From the NCBI GenBank assembly GCA_016765685.1, contig JAESPR010000114.1, positions 1-59,970 on the forward strand: 59,970 nucleotides of DNA. The letters run 5' to 3'. The translations under genes were made by a program, and so were the position numbers. The notes beneath the pieces are model-generated. The model was not told where the DNA came from and made no database searches. It saw only the letters and a program-made list of their open reading frames with translations. Numbering within the stretch: the stretch's first letter is position 1; each line of letters begins with the position of its first letter. Origin of the DNA: Colwellia sp. (GTDB taxonomy: Bacteria > Pseudomonadota > Gammaproteobacteria > Enterobacterales > Alteromonadaceae). Of this stretch, positions 7,975-16,764 are shown piece after piece.

Positions 7975-9147
7975 CTATAACTGAGCCAAGCTAAATAATT
8001 TATGCTCATATTGTTTACGCTGATCTATTTCATAAGTCCATTCAAGGGCTTTTTTGAGCATAAACTTGGCTTTTTTAACTTGTCCTTTATCTCGGAAAAT
8101 ATGATACAGCCCAATATAAGCTTGGTTTAAATATGGAGCACGTTTTAGTGCTTTTTCATAATAAAGTATTGCTGCATTCGTTTTATCATTCATTTGTGCC
8201 GTATAAGCTTGCTCTAACCAACGATATGGGTTGGGATCATCTAACTGAGCTAACTTTTCTTGATAATCCTCTGCTGCTTCAAAACGCTGTTGCTTTCTAA
8301 GTAACATAATATAGTTACTAATCAAAGCAAGGCTAGACTGGTTAATTTGCAAACCCGCTTGATAAATATTTTCAGCACCTTGCTCATCTCCTGCCCTGCG
8401 ATGAATAACGGCAAGCAAATTTATCGTCTCAATATTTTCTTTATCATAATCATGAGATTTTTTTGCTAAAATGAAGGCTTGCGCTAAATCATTTTCAACC
8501 AGTGCATCGCCAGCAAGGTTTCTATAATACATGGACAGAAAATCAAGCTCATCAAATGACTTACCTATCTTATTATTTTTGTTTGGAAAGTAATCAATGA
8601 TAACGCCGGGTTTTTGAAAGTAATAGGTGTTTTTATCAGCGATAAAGTCGGCATCGTAAAGAACGGTTTGTACGTGAGATGAGGACAAAATCAAATTATT
8701 CTTTTTTTCAAAAACAGGAATAGTATTAACTTCACGATAAGAAAACTTTAACCCTAAAACTTTTGCATAAGCGGTAGTTAATACCGCCAAACTCATACAA
8801 TTCCCCTTATTTAATTCCATGGTTGTTTCAGCATTGTAAGTATCACCATAATAAGTAAAATTCGCTAACTTAGTGCTTAACACTGCTTCTAAAGCTTTAT
8901 GAAGTTGATAGCCTTGTGCTTGTTTCTTTTGAACAGCCGATATAATTTCCTGTTGTTGAGCCAAGGTTAAAGTGAATACGTCATTTTGAATACTAAAAGT
9001 TTTACCATCATCAGAAAATAACTGTTCGTTGATAGGAATACTAATATTCTGTCTAACATTATTTTCAGGTAAGCCTTTATTAGCACAAGCAGAGATTGTT
9101 ATCAGAATAACAACAAAAGAAAAATAACAAGTTAATTTTTTCAACAT
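7975..9147 (-). CDS. Lipoprotein with transglutaminase-like and TPR domains
   Basis: A 390-residue lipoprotein (lipobox ISAC, Cys about 21). Residues about 100-190 resemble a transglutaminase-like or cysteine-peptidase fold: NKGNCMSLAV provides the cysteine, SSSHVQTVLYD the histidine and VIIDYFP an aspartate. From about 215 to 370 helical repeats of the TPR type follow (for example NLLAVIHRRAGDEQGAENIY). This architecture is found in envelope proteins of marine gammaproteobacteria without a defined role; peptide or protein processing at the membrane is plausible. ATG 9147 is chosen because AGGG lies eight bases upstream, against a GTG at 9156. It is transcribed alone, downstream of the terminator of the acyl-CoA dehydrogenase gene. 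Confidence 0.6.
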   Translation of the reverse strand: MLKKLTCYFSFVVILITISACANKGLPENNVRQNISIPINEQLFSDDGKTFSIQNDVFTLTLAQQQEIISAVQKKQAQGYQLHKALEAVLSTKLANFTYYGDTYNAETTMELNKGNCMSLAVLTTAYAKVLGLKFSYREVNTIPVFEKKNNLILSSSHVQTVLYDADFIADKNTYYFQKPGVIIDYFPNKNNKIGKSFDELDFLSMYYRNLAGDALVENDLAQAFILAKKSHDYDKENIETINLLAVIHRRAGDEQGAENIYQAGLQINQSSLALISNYIMLLRKQQRFEAAEDYQEKLAQLDDPNPYRWLEQAYTAQMNDKTNAAILYYEKALKRAPYLNQAYIGLYHIFRDKGQVKKAKFMLKKALEWTYEIDQRKQYEHKLFSLAQL

Positions 9148-9210
9148 ATACAACACCCTAATAGTACGAAGACATTCATACTAAAAGATAACACATTAAA
9201 TTGTAAATGC

Positions 9211-9238
9211 AAAAAAGGGAAACTACCTGTTTCCCTTT
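9211..9238 (-). terminator. Terminator of the acyl-CoA dehydrogenase gene
   Basis: AAAGGGAAAC (9214-9223) pairs with GTTTCCCTTT (9229-9238); on the minus strand the hairpin runs into a T tract. It lies just beyond the stop of the acyl-CoA dehydrogenase gene. Confidence 0.8.
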
Positions 9239-9262
9239 ATCTTAATTAAAAACCTTTAAAAA

Positions 9263-11059
9263 CTAAAAAACAAAGTCGTTTTCATCTAATGCCATCATTG
9301 AATCCGCGCCATTTTCAACACATGCAGCATGACCATTTGCTCTTGGTAAAATACGCTGAAAGTAAAAACGGGCAGTTTTAATTTTCGCTTGATAAAAAGC
9401 GCTGTCATCGTCACTTGCAGCTAACTTATCTTGAGCGACTTTTGCCATTTTAGCCCAAAAATAGGCAAGAGTTAGATAAACAGAATACATTAAGTAGTCA
9501 ACCGATGCGGCGCCAATTTCATCCGGGTTTTTCATTGCTTTCAGCCCAAGTGTTTGCGTCATTTTTTGCCAATCACCACCAAAGGTCATAATAGGCTGAA
9601 TGAATTCTTGCATAGCCTCGTTATCAGCATTACCAACACAAAAAGCGGTTACTTCAGCGCCAAATGGTTTTAAAATTTCACCTTTAGAGCCAAGTATTTT
9701 GCGAGCGAGTAAATCCAATGCTTGAATACCCGTGGTTCCCTCATATAAACAGCTAATTTTAGTATCACGCATTAACTGCTCCATACCCCATTCTTTTATA
9801 TAACCATGACCGCCAAATATTTGCACGCCATGACTAGTACACTCTAAACCAAGTTCAGTTAAAAATGCTTTCGCGATGGGTGTTAATAACGCTAGCTTGC
9901 TCTCTGCCGCCGCTTTTTCGGCATGGTCTGTACTTACATGACCAATATCAACTAACTGAGCTAAATAAGCGATCAAAGCACGTCCGCCCTCAGCAATAGA
10001 TTTTTGCGTTAATAACATGCGGCGAACATCTGGATGCACAATAATGGCATCGGCTGCACCATTTGGATTCTTAACACCCGATAATGAACGCATTTGCAAT
10101 CGGTCTTTAGCATAAGCTAGTGCGCCCTGAAAAGACGCTTCAGCAGCAGCAACACCTTCAGTGGCAACACCCAAGCGTGCTACATTCATAAAGGTAAACA
10201 TGCAATTTAAACCACGATTGATTTCACCAATAAGGTAACCTTTAGCACCATCAAAATTAATCACACAAGTTGCGTTAGCATTAATACCCATTTTATGTTC
10301 GATTGAGCCACAACTCACTGCATTTCTGTCGATTATTTCACCACTATCGGTGACATTAAACTTAGGCACTATGAAGAGTGAAATACCACGGCTACCCTCT
10401 GGCGAGCCAGGAATACGAGCAATAACAATGTGAATAATGTTATCTGACAAGTTATGTTCGCCCGCTGAAATAAAGATTTTACTACCCGTTAACGAATAAC
10501 TGCCATCATCATTTAACTCAGCTTTAGTGCGCAACATGCCTAAATCTGTACCACAGTGTGATTCAGTTAAGCACATAGTGCCTGTCCATGTGCCTTCAAC
10601 TAATTTAGGCATAAAAATATTTTTTTGTTCGTCACTGCCATGCTCTTCAATTGTTGCTAAAGCGCCATGGCTTAAACCTGGATACATAGCAAAACTGTGA
10701 TTTGCACTAGAGAATAGCTCTGTAATTGTAGTGTTTAGTGAATGCGGTAAACCTTGACCACCAAAATCAACATTTTGTGCTAACGTTGGCCAACCACCTT
10801 CAACATACTGTTGGTAAGCCTCTTTAAAACCATCAGGTGTTGTTACTTCACCATCTGTCCAAGTACAGCCCTGCTCATCACCACTTTGGTTAATTGGGGC
10901 TACTACTTGTTCAGTAAATTTAGCCGCCTCACTAATAATAGCGTCGACCATGTCAAGACTAGCATCTTCATAACCAAGTTTTTGGTAATGGCTGTCACAA
11001 TCAAGTAATTCTTGCATGACAAATTTTATGTCTCTAATCGGCGCTTTATATTCTGGCAT
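9263..11059 (-). CDS. Acyl-CoA dehydrogenase, long DmdC-like type
   Basis: A 598-residue flavoenzyme, longer than the usual 380-residue acyl-CoA dehydrogenases because of an N-terminal helical part and an extra C-terminal domain. The FAD-binding middle domain shows MCLTESHCGTDLG and the C-terminal catalytic domain shows CLYEGTTGIQALDLLARK, whose glutamate is the expected base. Length and wording match the family that includes DmdC, 3-methylmercaptopropionyl-CoA dehydrogenase, but also many general fatty-acid enzymes. No dmdA, dmdB or dmdD lies in the window, so DMSP use is not supported. A PsrA-type palindrome at 11121-11136 points to control with fatty-acid beta-oxidation genes. Confidence 0.85.
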   Translation of the reverse strand: MPEYKAPIRDIKFVMQELLDCDSHYQKLGYEDASLDMVDAIISEAAKFTEQVVAPINQSGDEQGCTWTDGEVTTPDGFKEAYQQYVEGGWPTLAQNVDFGGQGLPHSLNTTITELFSSANHSFAMYPGLSHGALATIEEHGSDEQKNIFMPKLVEGTWTGTMCLTESHCGTDLGMLRTKAELNDDGSYSLTGSKIFISAGEHNLSDNIIHIVIARIPGSPEGSRGISLFIVPKFNVTDSGEIIDRNAVSCGSIEHKMGINANATCVINFDGAKGYLIGEINRGLNCMFTFMNVARLGVATEGVAAAEASFQGALAYAKDRLQMRSLSGVKNPNGAADAIIVHPDVRRMLLTQKSIAEGGRALIAYLAQLVDIGHVSTDHAEKAAAESKLALLTPIAKAFLTELGLECTSHGVQIFGGHGYIKEWGMEQLMRDTKISCLYEGTTGIQALDLLARKILGSKGEILKPFGAEVTAFCVGNADNEAMQEFIQPIMTFGGDWQKMTQTLGLKAMKNPDEIGAASVDYLMYSVYLTLAYFWAKMAKVAQDKLAASDDDSAFYQAKIKTARFYFQRILPRANGHAACVENGADSMMALDENDFVF

Positions 11060-11120
11060 AAGGTTTCTCCAATAATTAATACCGTCGTTCTAACGAAACG
11101 ACTGGTCAGTGGTCACACTT

Positions 11121-11136
11121 TCAAACAGGCGTTTGA
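11121..11136 (-). promoter_or_regulatory. Candidate PsrA operator
   Basis: TCAAACAGGCGTTTGA is an inverted repeat TCAAAC-N4-GTTTGA, 62-77 bases upstream of the acyl-CoA dehydrogenase start. It matches the known PsrA recognition pattern (G/C)AAAC-N2-4-GTTT(G/C). PsrA is a TetR-family repressor of fatty-acid oxidation genes in gammaproteobacteria. The regulator itself is not in this window. Confidence 0.55.
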
Positions 11137-11207
11137 TTAAATCATGTTCTTAGCTTTTTTAAAAGGAAATTTTCAGTGATTTAACACTTAGTGTAGAGTT
11201 AAAATGC

Positions 11208-11234
11208 AAAAAAGGAGCACAAAGGCTCCTTTTT
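11208..11234 (-). terminator. Terminator of the BACON-like lipoprotein gene
   Basis: AAAAAGGAGC pairs with GCTCCTTTTT around ACAAAG. A-rich and T-rich flanks make it usable from both sides; it lies just downstream of the stop of the minus-strand gene ending at 11259. Confidence 0.8.
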
Positions 11235-11258
11235 ATCACACTATTTTTTACTATTGTT

Positions 11259-13241
11259 TTATTGGGATAACGTAACCAACTCTAGTTTAGAATCAACTTC
11301 TGGATTATTTGAAGAATCTACATTGATAAGTAAACGCTGATCATCACTTGATACCTTGATGCTGCTAGGTTGGCTGCCTTGAGTAAGAACAGTGGCAGTA
11401 ATAGTTTGTTGGCTATCATAACTATCTAAATAAAAGCCATTAGGACTAGTGATATCAATGCGTAAATAATTGGGTTGGCTAGCGCTATCTTTTTCTAAAA
11501 ACAAGGTCACCACATTTTCATTAGTTTCTAACAAACCATTATCAATAAACGTTTCACCATCAAAACTCAGCCATTCACTAGTTTCACTAATCGCATAAAT
11601 ATTAGCTTCATCATCAGTAACGATAAAATCTCTTATTAACAGACCTTCAGCCAATGATTCAGGGTGATATTCATGCGTTAACGTAGTACCAATTCGGTCA
11701 TCGCCAAAGTCATTTATTTGTGGAGTATAACGCTTGAAACTCACGGCATTATTATCTAACGAAAACAGTGTATTAGCCTGTGTAGCGACATCAATTTCAC
11801 TAGCAAAATAAGCATTGGGTATATCCCAAAATAGTCTTTGCAGATTTTCATCCGCAAACTCTAACGTTTGGGTTACCACAAAATAACGACCCGACAAACG
11901 AACTATATCGGTTGGTTCAAAGGCAATATCAGCGTCAAGTATTTCAATAATACTGTTATCCAAAAGGTTTATTCGGTAGCGATGCACAATTTCGGTGGTG
12001 GTTTCGTCTTCTTCCGTTATGGTTTCAATAGCCTTTGTTAATAAATAATCACCATTAGGGTGCATAATGAATTGTTCTAGCACGGTATTTTCAGGAGCAA
12101 CTACTAAACTAGCTTCAAGCTCACCGGTATATTGATGATAAGTTAATAATTGATTACCAACACCAACATAAAATACTGGATTTAGGGGGGAAGCAAGCAT
12201 TTCATTGTTGTTAATTTCTAACGCCGCAAGCACTTTATTCTCAACCACTAAGTCACTGCTATAAAAGTTAACCTTAATTGTTTCACTAATAACACCTGCG
12301 CCTTGACCTGCTGAAACAATCACTTCTGCTGATGACGTTGCATTTAGTGGCGCTATGTTAGGATCGGCACTAATTTGCAATTGGTTGTCATCAAGGGGGG
12401 TAACTGTTAACCAGTTTGCTGTTGTGGAGGCTTGCCAACTTACAGGTAACACACCATTATTACTAATAGCTACGGTTGTTTGTAACGCTGAAATACTAGC
12501 AGTAGAAGTTAAAGCAACAGCGGAACGCTGTGCAAACAAATAAACATTATCTAGCGCTAACTCAACCGGAATTAATTTACTGTCGCCGCTAGTTGCTTCA
12601 GTTAGAATAATATTACCTTGCTGCAAGCCTGAGGCAACAAAAGAGCTTACATCTGGCGTTACCTCAATGACACCATCACCTGTACCTGAGGTGATATCTA
12701 AAGACAACCAACTTACATCAGTACTTGCTGTCCACTGGTTGCTTTCACTGGCAATGGCAATAGTTTGCGAAGCAATGCTTGCATCACCAAAGGTGCCGCT
12801 ATATTTAACCTTTTGAGTATCAACGGCTAAATTCCAAACTAGTAATGATATATCAATATCATGAGCAGCAAAATTACTGGCGTCATCATTACTTACTGCT
12901 ATGCGTATCTTGGTATTGTAACTATCAGCAAACATAAATTGCGCATTAATAACATCAATAAAAATAGTCGCCGCATTTTCAGTCACATTTGCAGTGCGAT
13001 ACTCAAGCCAAGCAACGGGGTCAGTTTCTGGAGCAAATCCAACGATTAAACCATCACCCTCATAAGTTACCTGTATAGCAATAGTGTCGGTTGATGCTTG
13101 CAAAAATTCATTACTAAAACGGGCTGTCGTAATATCCGCCGAAATAGAAAAAGCCTTTTTGTCATCCGAGCCACATGCTTGCAACAACATAACCATGATA
13201 ATTAACATTACTTTATAGACGTGACGCATTTGTTCCCTCAT
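11259..13241 (-). CDS. Large lipoprotein with BACON-like domains, function unknown
   Basis: A 660-residue lipoprotein (lipobox LQAC, Cys about 23). The N-terminal 320 residues hold repeated beta-sandwich units with the pattern of BACON-like domains: a tryptophan-leucine core such as VSWLSLDITSGTGDG and ANWLTVTP, each about 85-95 residues apart. The C-terminal half looks like a beta-propeller or receptor-like fold with repeated short strands, but I cannot assign it. BACON domains usually mediate carbohydrate or mucin binding in secreted proteins; here that is only analogy. Two possible starts, ATG 13241 and ATG 13229, each have a purine-rich sequence upstream. The gene stands alone between two minus-strand neighbours and has its own terminator. 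Confidence 0.6.
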   Translation of the reverse strand: MREQMRHVYKVMLIIMVMLLQACGSDDKKAFSISADITTARFSNEFLQASTDTIAIQVTYEGDGLIVGFAPETDPVAWLEYRTANVTENAATIFIDVINAQFMFADSYNTKIRIAVSNDDASNFAAHDIDISLLVWNLAVDTQKVKYSGTFGDASIASQTIAIASESNQWTASTDVSWLSLDITSGTGDGVIEVTPDVSSFVASGLQQGNIILTEATSGDSKLIPVELALDNVYLFAQRSAVALTSTASISALQTTVAISNNGVLPVSWQASTTANWLTVTPLDDNQLQISADPNIAPLNATSSAEVIVSAGQGAGVISETIKVNFYSSDLVVENKVLAALEINNNEMLASPLNPVFYVGVGNQLLTYHQYTGELEASLVVAPENTVLEQFIMHPNGDYLLTKAIETITEEDETTTEIVHRYRINLLDNSIIEILDADIAFEPTDIVRLSGRYFVVTQTLEFADENLQRLFWDIPNAYFASEIDVATQANTLFSLDNNAVSFKRYTPQINDFGDDRIGTTLTHEYHPESLAEGLLIRDFIVTDDEANIYAISETSEWLSFDGETFIDNGLLETNENVVTLFLEKDSASQPNYLRIDITSPNGFYLDSYDSQQTITATVLTQGSQPSSIKVSSDDQRLLINVDSSNNPEVDSKLELVTLSQ

Positions 13242-13355
13242 AACTATTCCTAAACCTATTGCTAAACTTAGCTTTTAAACTAAAGTGATTTTTATTATTT
13301 TGCTTACAAAAGTTAGCATAACCTATTAGATAGATAAAACTATTTTAGTGACTCT

Positions 13356-13784
13356 CTACTCTCTACCTTCAAAATAGGCAAACACGGTACTAAAAGCTTG
13401 CTCTTGATATTGTTTTAAACCAGTGTCGCGAAAATCTATATTTATCTGACTTTTGGCTAATTCTTTTTTAATAAAGCTTGCCGCTAAAATCTCAACATTT
13501 AAGTCACTGATCAATTGAATCGCCGCTTCAACTTTAAATCCTATTGGCCCACCAGCAAACTTTCCTTTAAGAGCTCGCCCTTTAATAAAAACATGAGTCA
13601 CCTGATAATCTTCCATTAATTTAGCAAAGGTAAACTGAAACTTTTGTACTTGCTCAGCGTCACCCGCGTTATCAAGGCTAACTTTTTGCACTCGCGTATG
13701 AGGAATATCATACAAATTATTTTCTTTTGACATGATGCAAATTATTGCCTCATTGCCCTTTATTTCAACGCCACATGCTTTCAT
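13356..13784 (-). CDS. DUF3010 family protein
   Basis: A 142-residue cytoplasmic protein without signal peptide or membrane segment. It opens with MKACGVEIKGNEAIICI, an RNase H-like beta-strand pattern, and continues with HVFIKGRALKGKFAGGPIGFK, which fits my knowledge of the DUF3010 family found in Alteromonadales and Vibrionales. The fold resembles nuclease or resolvase-like proteins, but no function is established. It is divergent from the SDR gene at 13914, with about 130 AT-rich bases between. Confidence 0.7.
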   Translation of the reverse strand: MKACGVEIKGNEAIICIMSKENNLYDIPHTRVQKVSLDNAGDAEQVQKFQFTFAKLMEDYQVTHVFIKGRALKGKFAGGPIGFKVEAAIQLISDLNVEILAASFIKKELAKSQINIDFRDTGLKQYQEQAFSTVFAYFEGRE

Positions 13785-13913
13785 GAAAAACTCTCATTAC
13801 GATTAATTGCCGTCATTATAACGAAATAGTAAAAATAAGAAAATGGAAGTCACATTAACTTAACGTTATCATTACTAAAATAATTATTAGATTTATATTT
13901 ACAGGCTAAATTA

Positions 13914-14639
13914 ATGAAAAAGACATGCGTAATAACAGGCGGTAGCTCAGGTATTGGCTTGAGCATAGTAAAACTTTTTCAACAAAATAATTATCAGGTA
14001 TTTAATCTAGATCTATCGCCATCAGCTTTTGGTGAATTTTGCCAATGTGATATTAGTGATGTTAATCAAGTCACTAATATCATCCGTAACATTAGCCAAC
14101 AACACACCCTTGATGTGCTGATATCGAACGCCGGCATTCATTTTTCGGCTACTATCGAAAATACCACAGAAGCTGATTTAGACAAGGTTTTTAATATCAA
14201 TGTAAAAGGTGCCTTTGCTGCAATTAAAGCAGTATTACCTAATATGAAAGCTAATAACAAGGGTGCGATCATTTTAATGTCATCGGATCAAGCGCTAGTC
14301 GCTAAGCATAACTCTTTTGCTTATAACTTAAGTAAAACTGCGCTTGCCTCGATGGCAAAAACCACAGCTTTAGATTATGCCGCTTTTAATATCCGCGCCA
14401 ATGCCGTTTGCCCCGGTACTATTGAAACCCCTTTATATCACCAAGCTATTGATAGTTACTGTGAAAAATCAGGTGCTAACAAAGCTGACATTCATTGTGA
14501 GGAAGCAGCACGGCAACCGCTAAACCGTTTAGGACAGCCAGAAGAGGTAGCAGAACTCGTGTTATTCTTAGCCTCGGATAAAGCCAAATTCATTACCGGC
14601 AGTTTGCAAGTAATTGATGGCGGTTATACTGCGCAATGA
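13914..14639 (+). CDS. Short-chain dehydrogenase/reductase, candidate sugar dehydrogenase
   Basis: A 241-residue classical SDR: cofactor motif TGGSSGIG (8-15), NAG (72-74), catalytic serine near 123-124, and Tyr137/Lys141 in YNLSK, followed by the PGTIETPL loop. NAD(P)-dependent oxidation of a hydroxyl group is expected. The amidohydrolase gene starts 21 bases after the stop, so the two form an operon. SDR plus COG3618-type lactonase is the usual pairing for the first two steps of non-phosphorylating L-fucose, L-rhamnose or related sugar oxidation; a 2-keto-3-deoxy-acid dehydrogenase role is an alternative. The substrate is not decided by the sequence. Confidence 0.8.
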   Translation: MKKTCVITGGSSGIGLSIVKLFQQNNYQVFNLDLSPSAFGEFCQCDISDVNQVTNIIRNISQQHTLDVLISNAGIHFSATIENTTEADLDKVFNINVKGAFAAIKAVLPNMKANNKGAIILMSSDQALVAKHNSFAYNLSKTALASMAKTTALDYAAFNIRANAVCPGTIETPLYHQAIDSYCEKSGANKADIHCEEAARQPLNRLGQPEEVAELVLFLASDKAKFITGSLQVIDGGYTAQ

Positions 14640-14660
14640 CTTATATTTTAAAAGGAATTT

Positions 14661-15554
14661 ATGAAAATCATTGATCCCCACTTACATTTATTCAACCTCA
14701 ACAAAGGTGACTATCACTGGCTTAACGATGACAAACCGCCTTTTTGGTCTGATAAACATCTTATCAATAAAGCATTTACTGAAAGTGATTTAGTACTCGA
14801 TACTCTCCTAGAGTTAGTAGGCTTTATTCATATCGAAGCAGGTTTTGATAATCAACAACCTTGGCGAGAACTTAAATGGCTTGAGAAACATTGCCAACGG
14901 CCTTTTCGCGCTATTGCCGCTATAGATTTAACGCTTAATAGCAAAGCTTTCCAACAACAATTAAGTATGTTGATAGCACACCCTTCATTTGTAGGTATTC
15001 GTCATATTTTAGATGAACAAGTATTTTCACTGCTAACCAATAAACAAGTTATCGATAACATTGACACTCTCAATAAGTTTTCTTTTATTTTTGAAGTGCA
15101 AATGCAGTTTGATAATCATATAGCCGTTAATGCTTTATACAAGACCATTACTAACAATACGAATCTGACTTTTATTATCAATCATGCAGGTTTTCCCACT
15201 ACAAGCGTTAAAAGCGTAGAATGGCAACGTTGGCAGCATAATTTACTGAAACTTTCCACATTCTCCCATGTTGCAATCAAATGCTCTGGTTGGGAAATAA
15301 CAGATAGAAACTATCAGACAGCTTGGATGAGTGAAACGTTAACTGAGATATTCAACATTTTTGATATTCATAAAATAATGTTAGCTAGTAACTTTCCGCT
15401 ATGCTTATTCAACAACAGTTCATATCAAGATTATTGGTTATCACTTTTAAACACCAACTTTTTCCAAACATTAAATCAACAACAAAAAAGCGCATTAGTG
15501 TACGATAATACGCTTTATTGGTATCAATTAAAGATAGTACAACCAACAACTTAA
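14661..15554 (+). CDS. Amidohydrolase family protein, candidate sugar lactonase
   Basis: A 297-residue TIM-barrel hydrolase of the amidohydrolase-2 (COG3618) type. The metal motif DPHLH gives Asp5, His7 and His9; later family signatures are FIHIEAG, VGIRHIL, INHAG and KCSGWE. Where many lactonases have GSDWP, this protein reads ASNFPLC, with Asn in the place of Asp, as also seen in part of the family. Characterised relatives open aldonolactones, such as L-fuconolactone and L-rhamnonolactone. AAAAGGAATTT just before ATG 14661 is a strong ribosome binding site. The stop codon abuts the stop of the opposite-strand dehydratase gene. Confidence 0.75.
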   Translation: MKIIDPHLHLFNLNKGDYHWLNDDKPPFWSDKHLINKAFTESDLVLDTLLELVGFIHIEAGFDNQQPWRELKWLEKHCQRPFRAIAAIDLTLNSKAFQQQLSMLIAHPSFVGIRHILDEQVFSLLTNKQVIDNIDTLNKFSFIFEVQMQFDNHIAVNALYKTITNNTNLTFIINHAGFPTTSVKSVEWQRWQHNLLKLSTFSHVAIKCSGWEITDRNYQTAWMSETLTEIFNIFDIHKIMLASNFPLCLFNNSSYQDYWLSLLNTNFFQTLNQQQKSALVYDNTLYWYQLKIVQPTT

Positions 15555-16730
15555 TTACTTAACCACCACATGCGGTGATCGTTTAACCACCTCATCATTT
15601 AATTCAATACCCAACCCCGGTACTTCTGTGACTTCAAAAAAACCATTGACGGGCTGAGGATCTTGTAAACACAGCTCTCTGTTCCAATCTTTTATCGCAT
15701 AAGTATGATGCTCATGAATTAAGAAGTTTGGAATGGCGGTTTCTAAATGTAGTGATGCCGCAGTGGCGACAGGCCCACCACACACATGGGCTTGAATGCG
15801 AATATCGTAAACATCGGCGTAATCACAAACTTTTTTTGCCTCAGTAAAACCGCCACACAAACCCACATCAGGCTGTAAAACATCAATACTTTGTGCTTCA
15901 AAATATGGGCGTACATCCCAACGATGATACAAACGCTCGCCGCCAGCAATGGGCACGTTAACGTTATCAGAAACTTTTTTATGTACTGCCGAGTTTAAAT
16001 AGTTCACCGGCTCTTCGTACATCATGCAGCCAACTTCTTCAACAATTCTACCCATTTGAATGGCTGAAGCTGCGCCCATTAATGAGTGCGATTCAAAAAT
16101 AATATCGACATCTTCACCAACTGCATCACGAATAGCGCGTAATCGGTTGCCAAATAAACGCATCTGCGGCTTGGTAAACAATTTGGTTCGATCAAACGAT
16201 GAGCTGCCATCTTTGTTATAAACAATCGGGTCAACTTTTACCGCGTCATATCCCTCACTTACCGCTTTTAATGCCGCCTGTGCGTATTCTTCTGGCTCAA
16301 TTAATTTATTAATTTCACTGTCCCAATCAAATTGTAATTGGCTGGCATAGGTGCGTAATTTGCCATTTACTTTACCACCTAACAATTGATAAACCGGCAC
16401 GCCAAGCGCTTTAGCTTTAATATCCCAAAGCGCAGTATCTATAGCGCTCATGGCAGAATATAAAACCGGCCCGCCACCTAAACCCCAGAAGCTTTCGCGT
16501 AACATTCGCGACCATAACAGCTCAGTATTAAACGGGTTAAAACCAATAAGCACTGCCTCAGAAATTTCTTTGATCATAGCCGCTGCCGCACTATGTCCCC
16601 AGTCATAAGCAAGACCGGCTTCACCAACACCGCTGATACCCTCATCAGTATGAACTCTAATAAACACAGGATTCCAACCGATACGTTTCGGGCAATGAAT
16701 ATCAAAAACTTCTACATGGGTTACTTTCAT
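15555..16730 (-). CDS. Enolase-superfamily dehydratase, D-galactonate-dehydratase-like (MR/MLE)
   Basis: A 391-residue mandelate racemase/muconate lactonizing enzyme. The N-terminal capping domain covers about 1-120. In the barrel, Glu213 with His215 (ESHS), Glu240 (YEEP), Glu265 (GGERLY) and His315 (QAHVCGGP) align in order with the metal ligands and acid-base histidines of D-galactonate dehydratase. The first ligand is usually Asp; here it is Glu, which is unusual. The expected reaction is dehydration of an acid sugar to a 2-keto-3-deoxy acid. GAGA eight bases upstream supports ATG 16730. It follows the class II aldolase gene by 34 bases in the same direction, so dehydration and aldol cleavage are probably co-expressed. 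Confidence 0.8.
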   Translation of the reverse strand: MKVTHVEVFDIHCPKRIGWNPVFIRVHTDEGISGVGEAGLAYDWGHSAAAAMIKEISEAVLIGFNPFNTELLWSRMLRESFWGLGGGPVLYSAMSAIDTALWDIKAKALGVPVYQLLGGKVNGKLRTYASQLQFDWDSEINKLIEPEEYAQAALKAVSEGYDAVKVDPIVYNKDGSSSFDRTKLFTKPQMRLFGNRLRAIRDAVGEDVDIIFESHSLMGAASAIQMGRIVEEVGCMMYEEPVNYLNSAVHKKVSDNVNVPIAGGERLYHRWDVRPYFEAQSIDVLQPDVGLCGGFTEAKKVCDYADVYDIRIQAHVCGGPVATAASLHLETAIPNFLIHEHHTYAIKDWNRELCLQDPQPVNGFFEVTEVPGLGIELNDEVVKRSPHVVVK

Positions 16731-16764
16731 TTTTTATCTCTTTATTTATCTTCAAAAGGGTTGG

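Noticed and set aside
7969-7978. ATAGCGCTAT palindrome between GMC and TPR genes as a terminator
   Set aside because: Ten-base perfect palindrome without loop or T run; overlaps the stop region of the minus-strand gene.
9263-11059. DMSP demethylation by DmdC
   Set aside because: No other dmd gene is nearby and the family includes general acyl-CoA dehydrogenases; the PsrA-type site favours fatty-acid use.
11101-11110. ACTGGTCAGT as a second operator
   Set aside because: Arms of only four bases; too weak beside the clear palindrome at 11121-11136.
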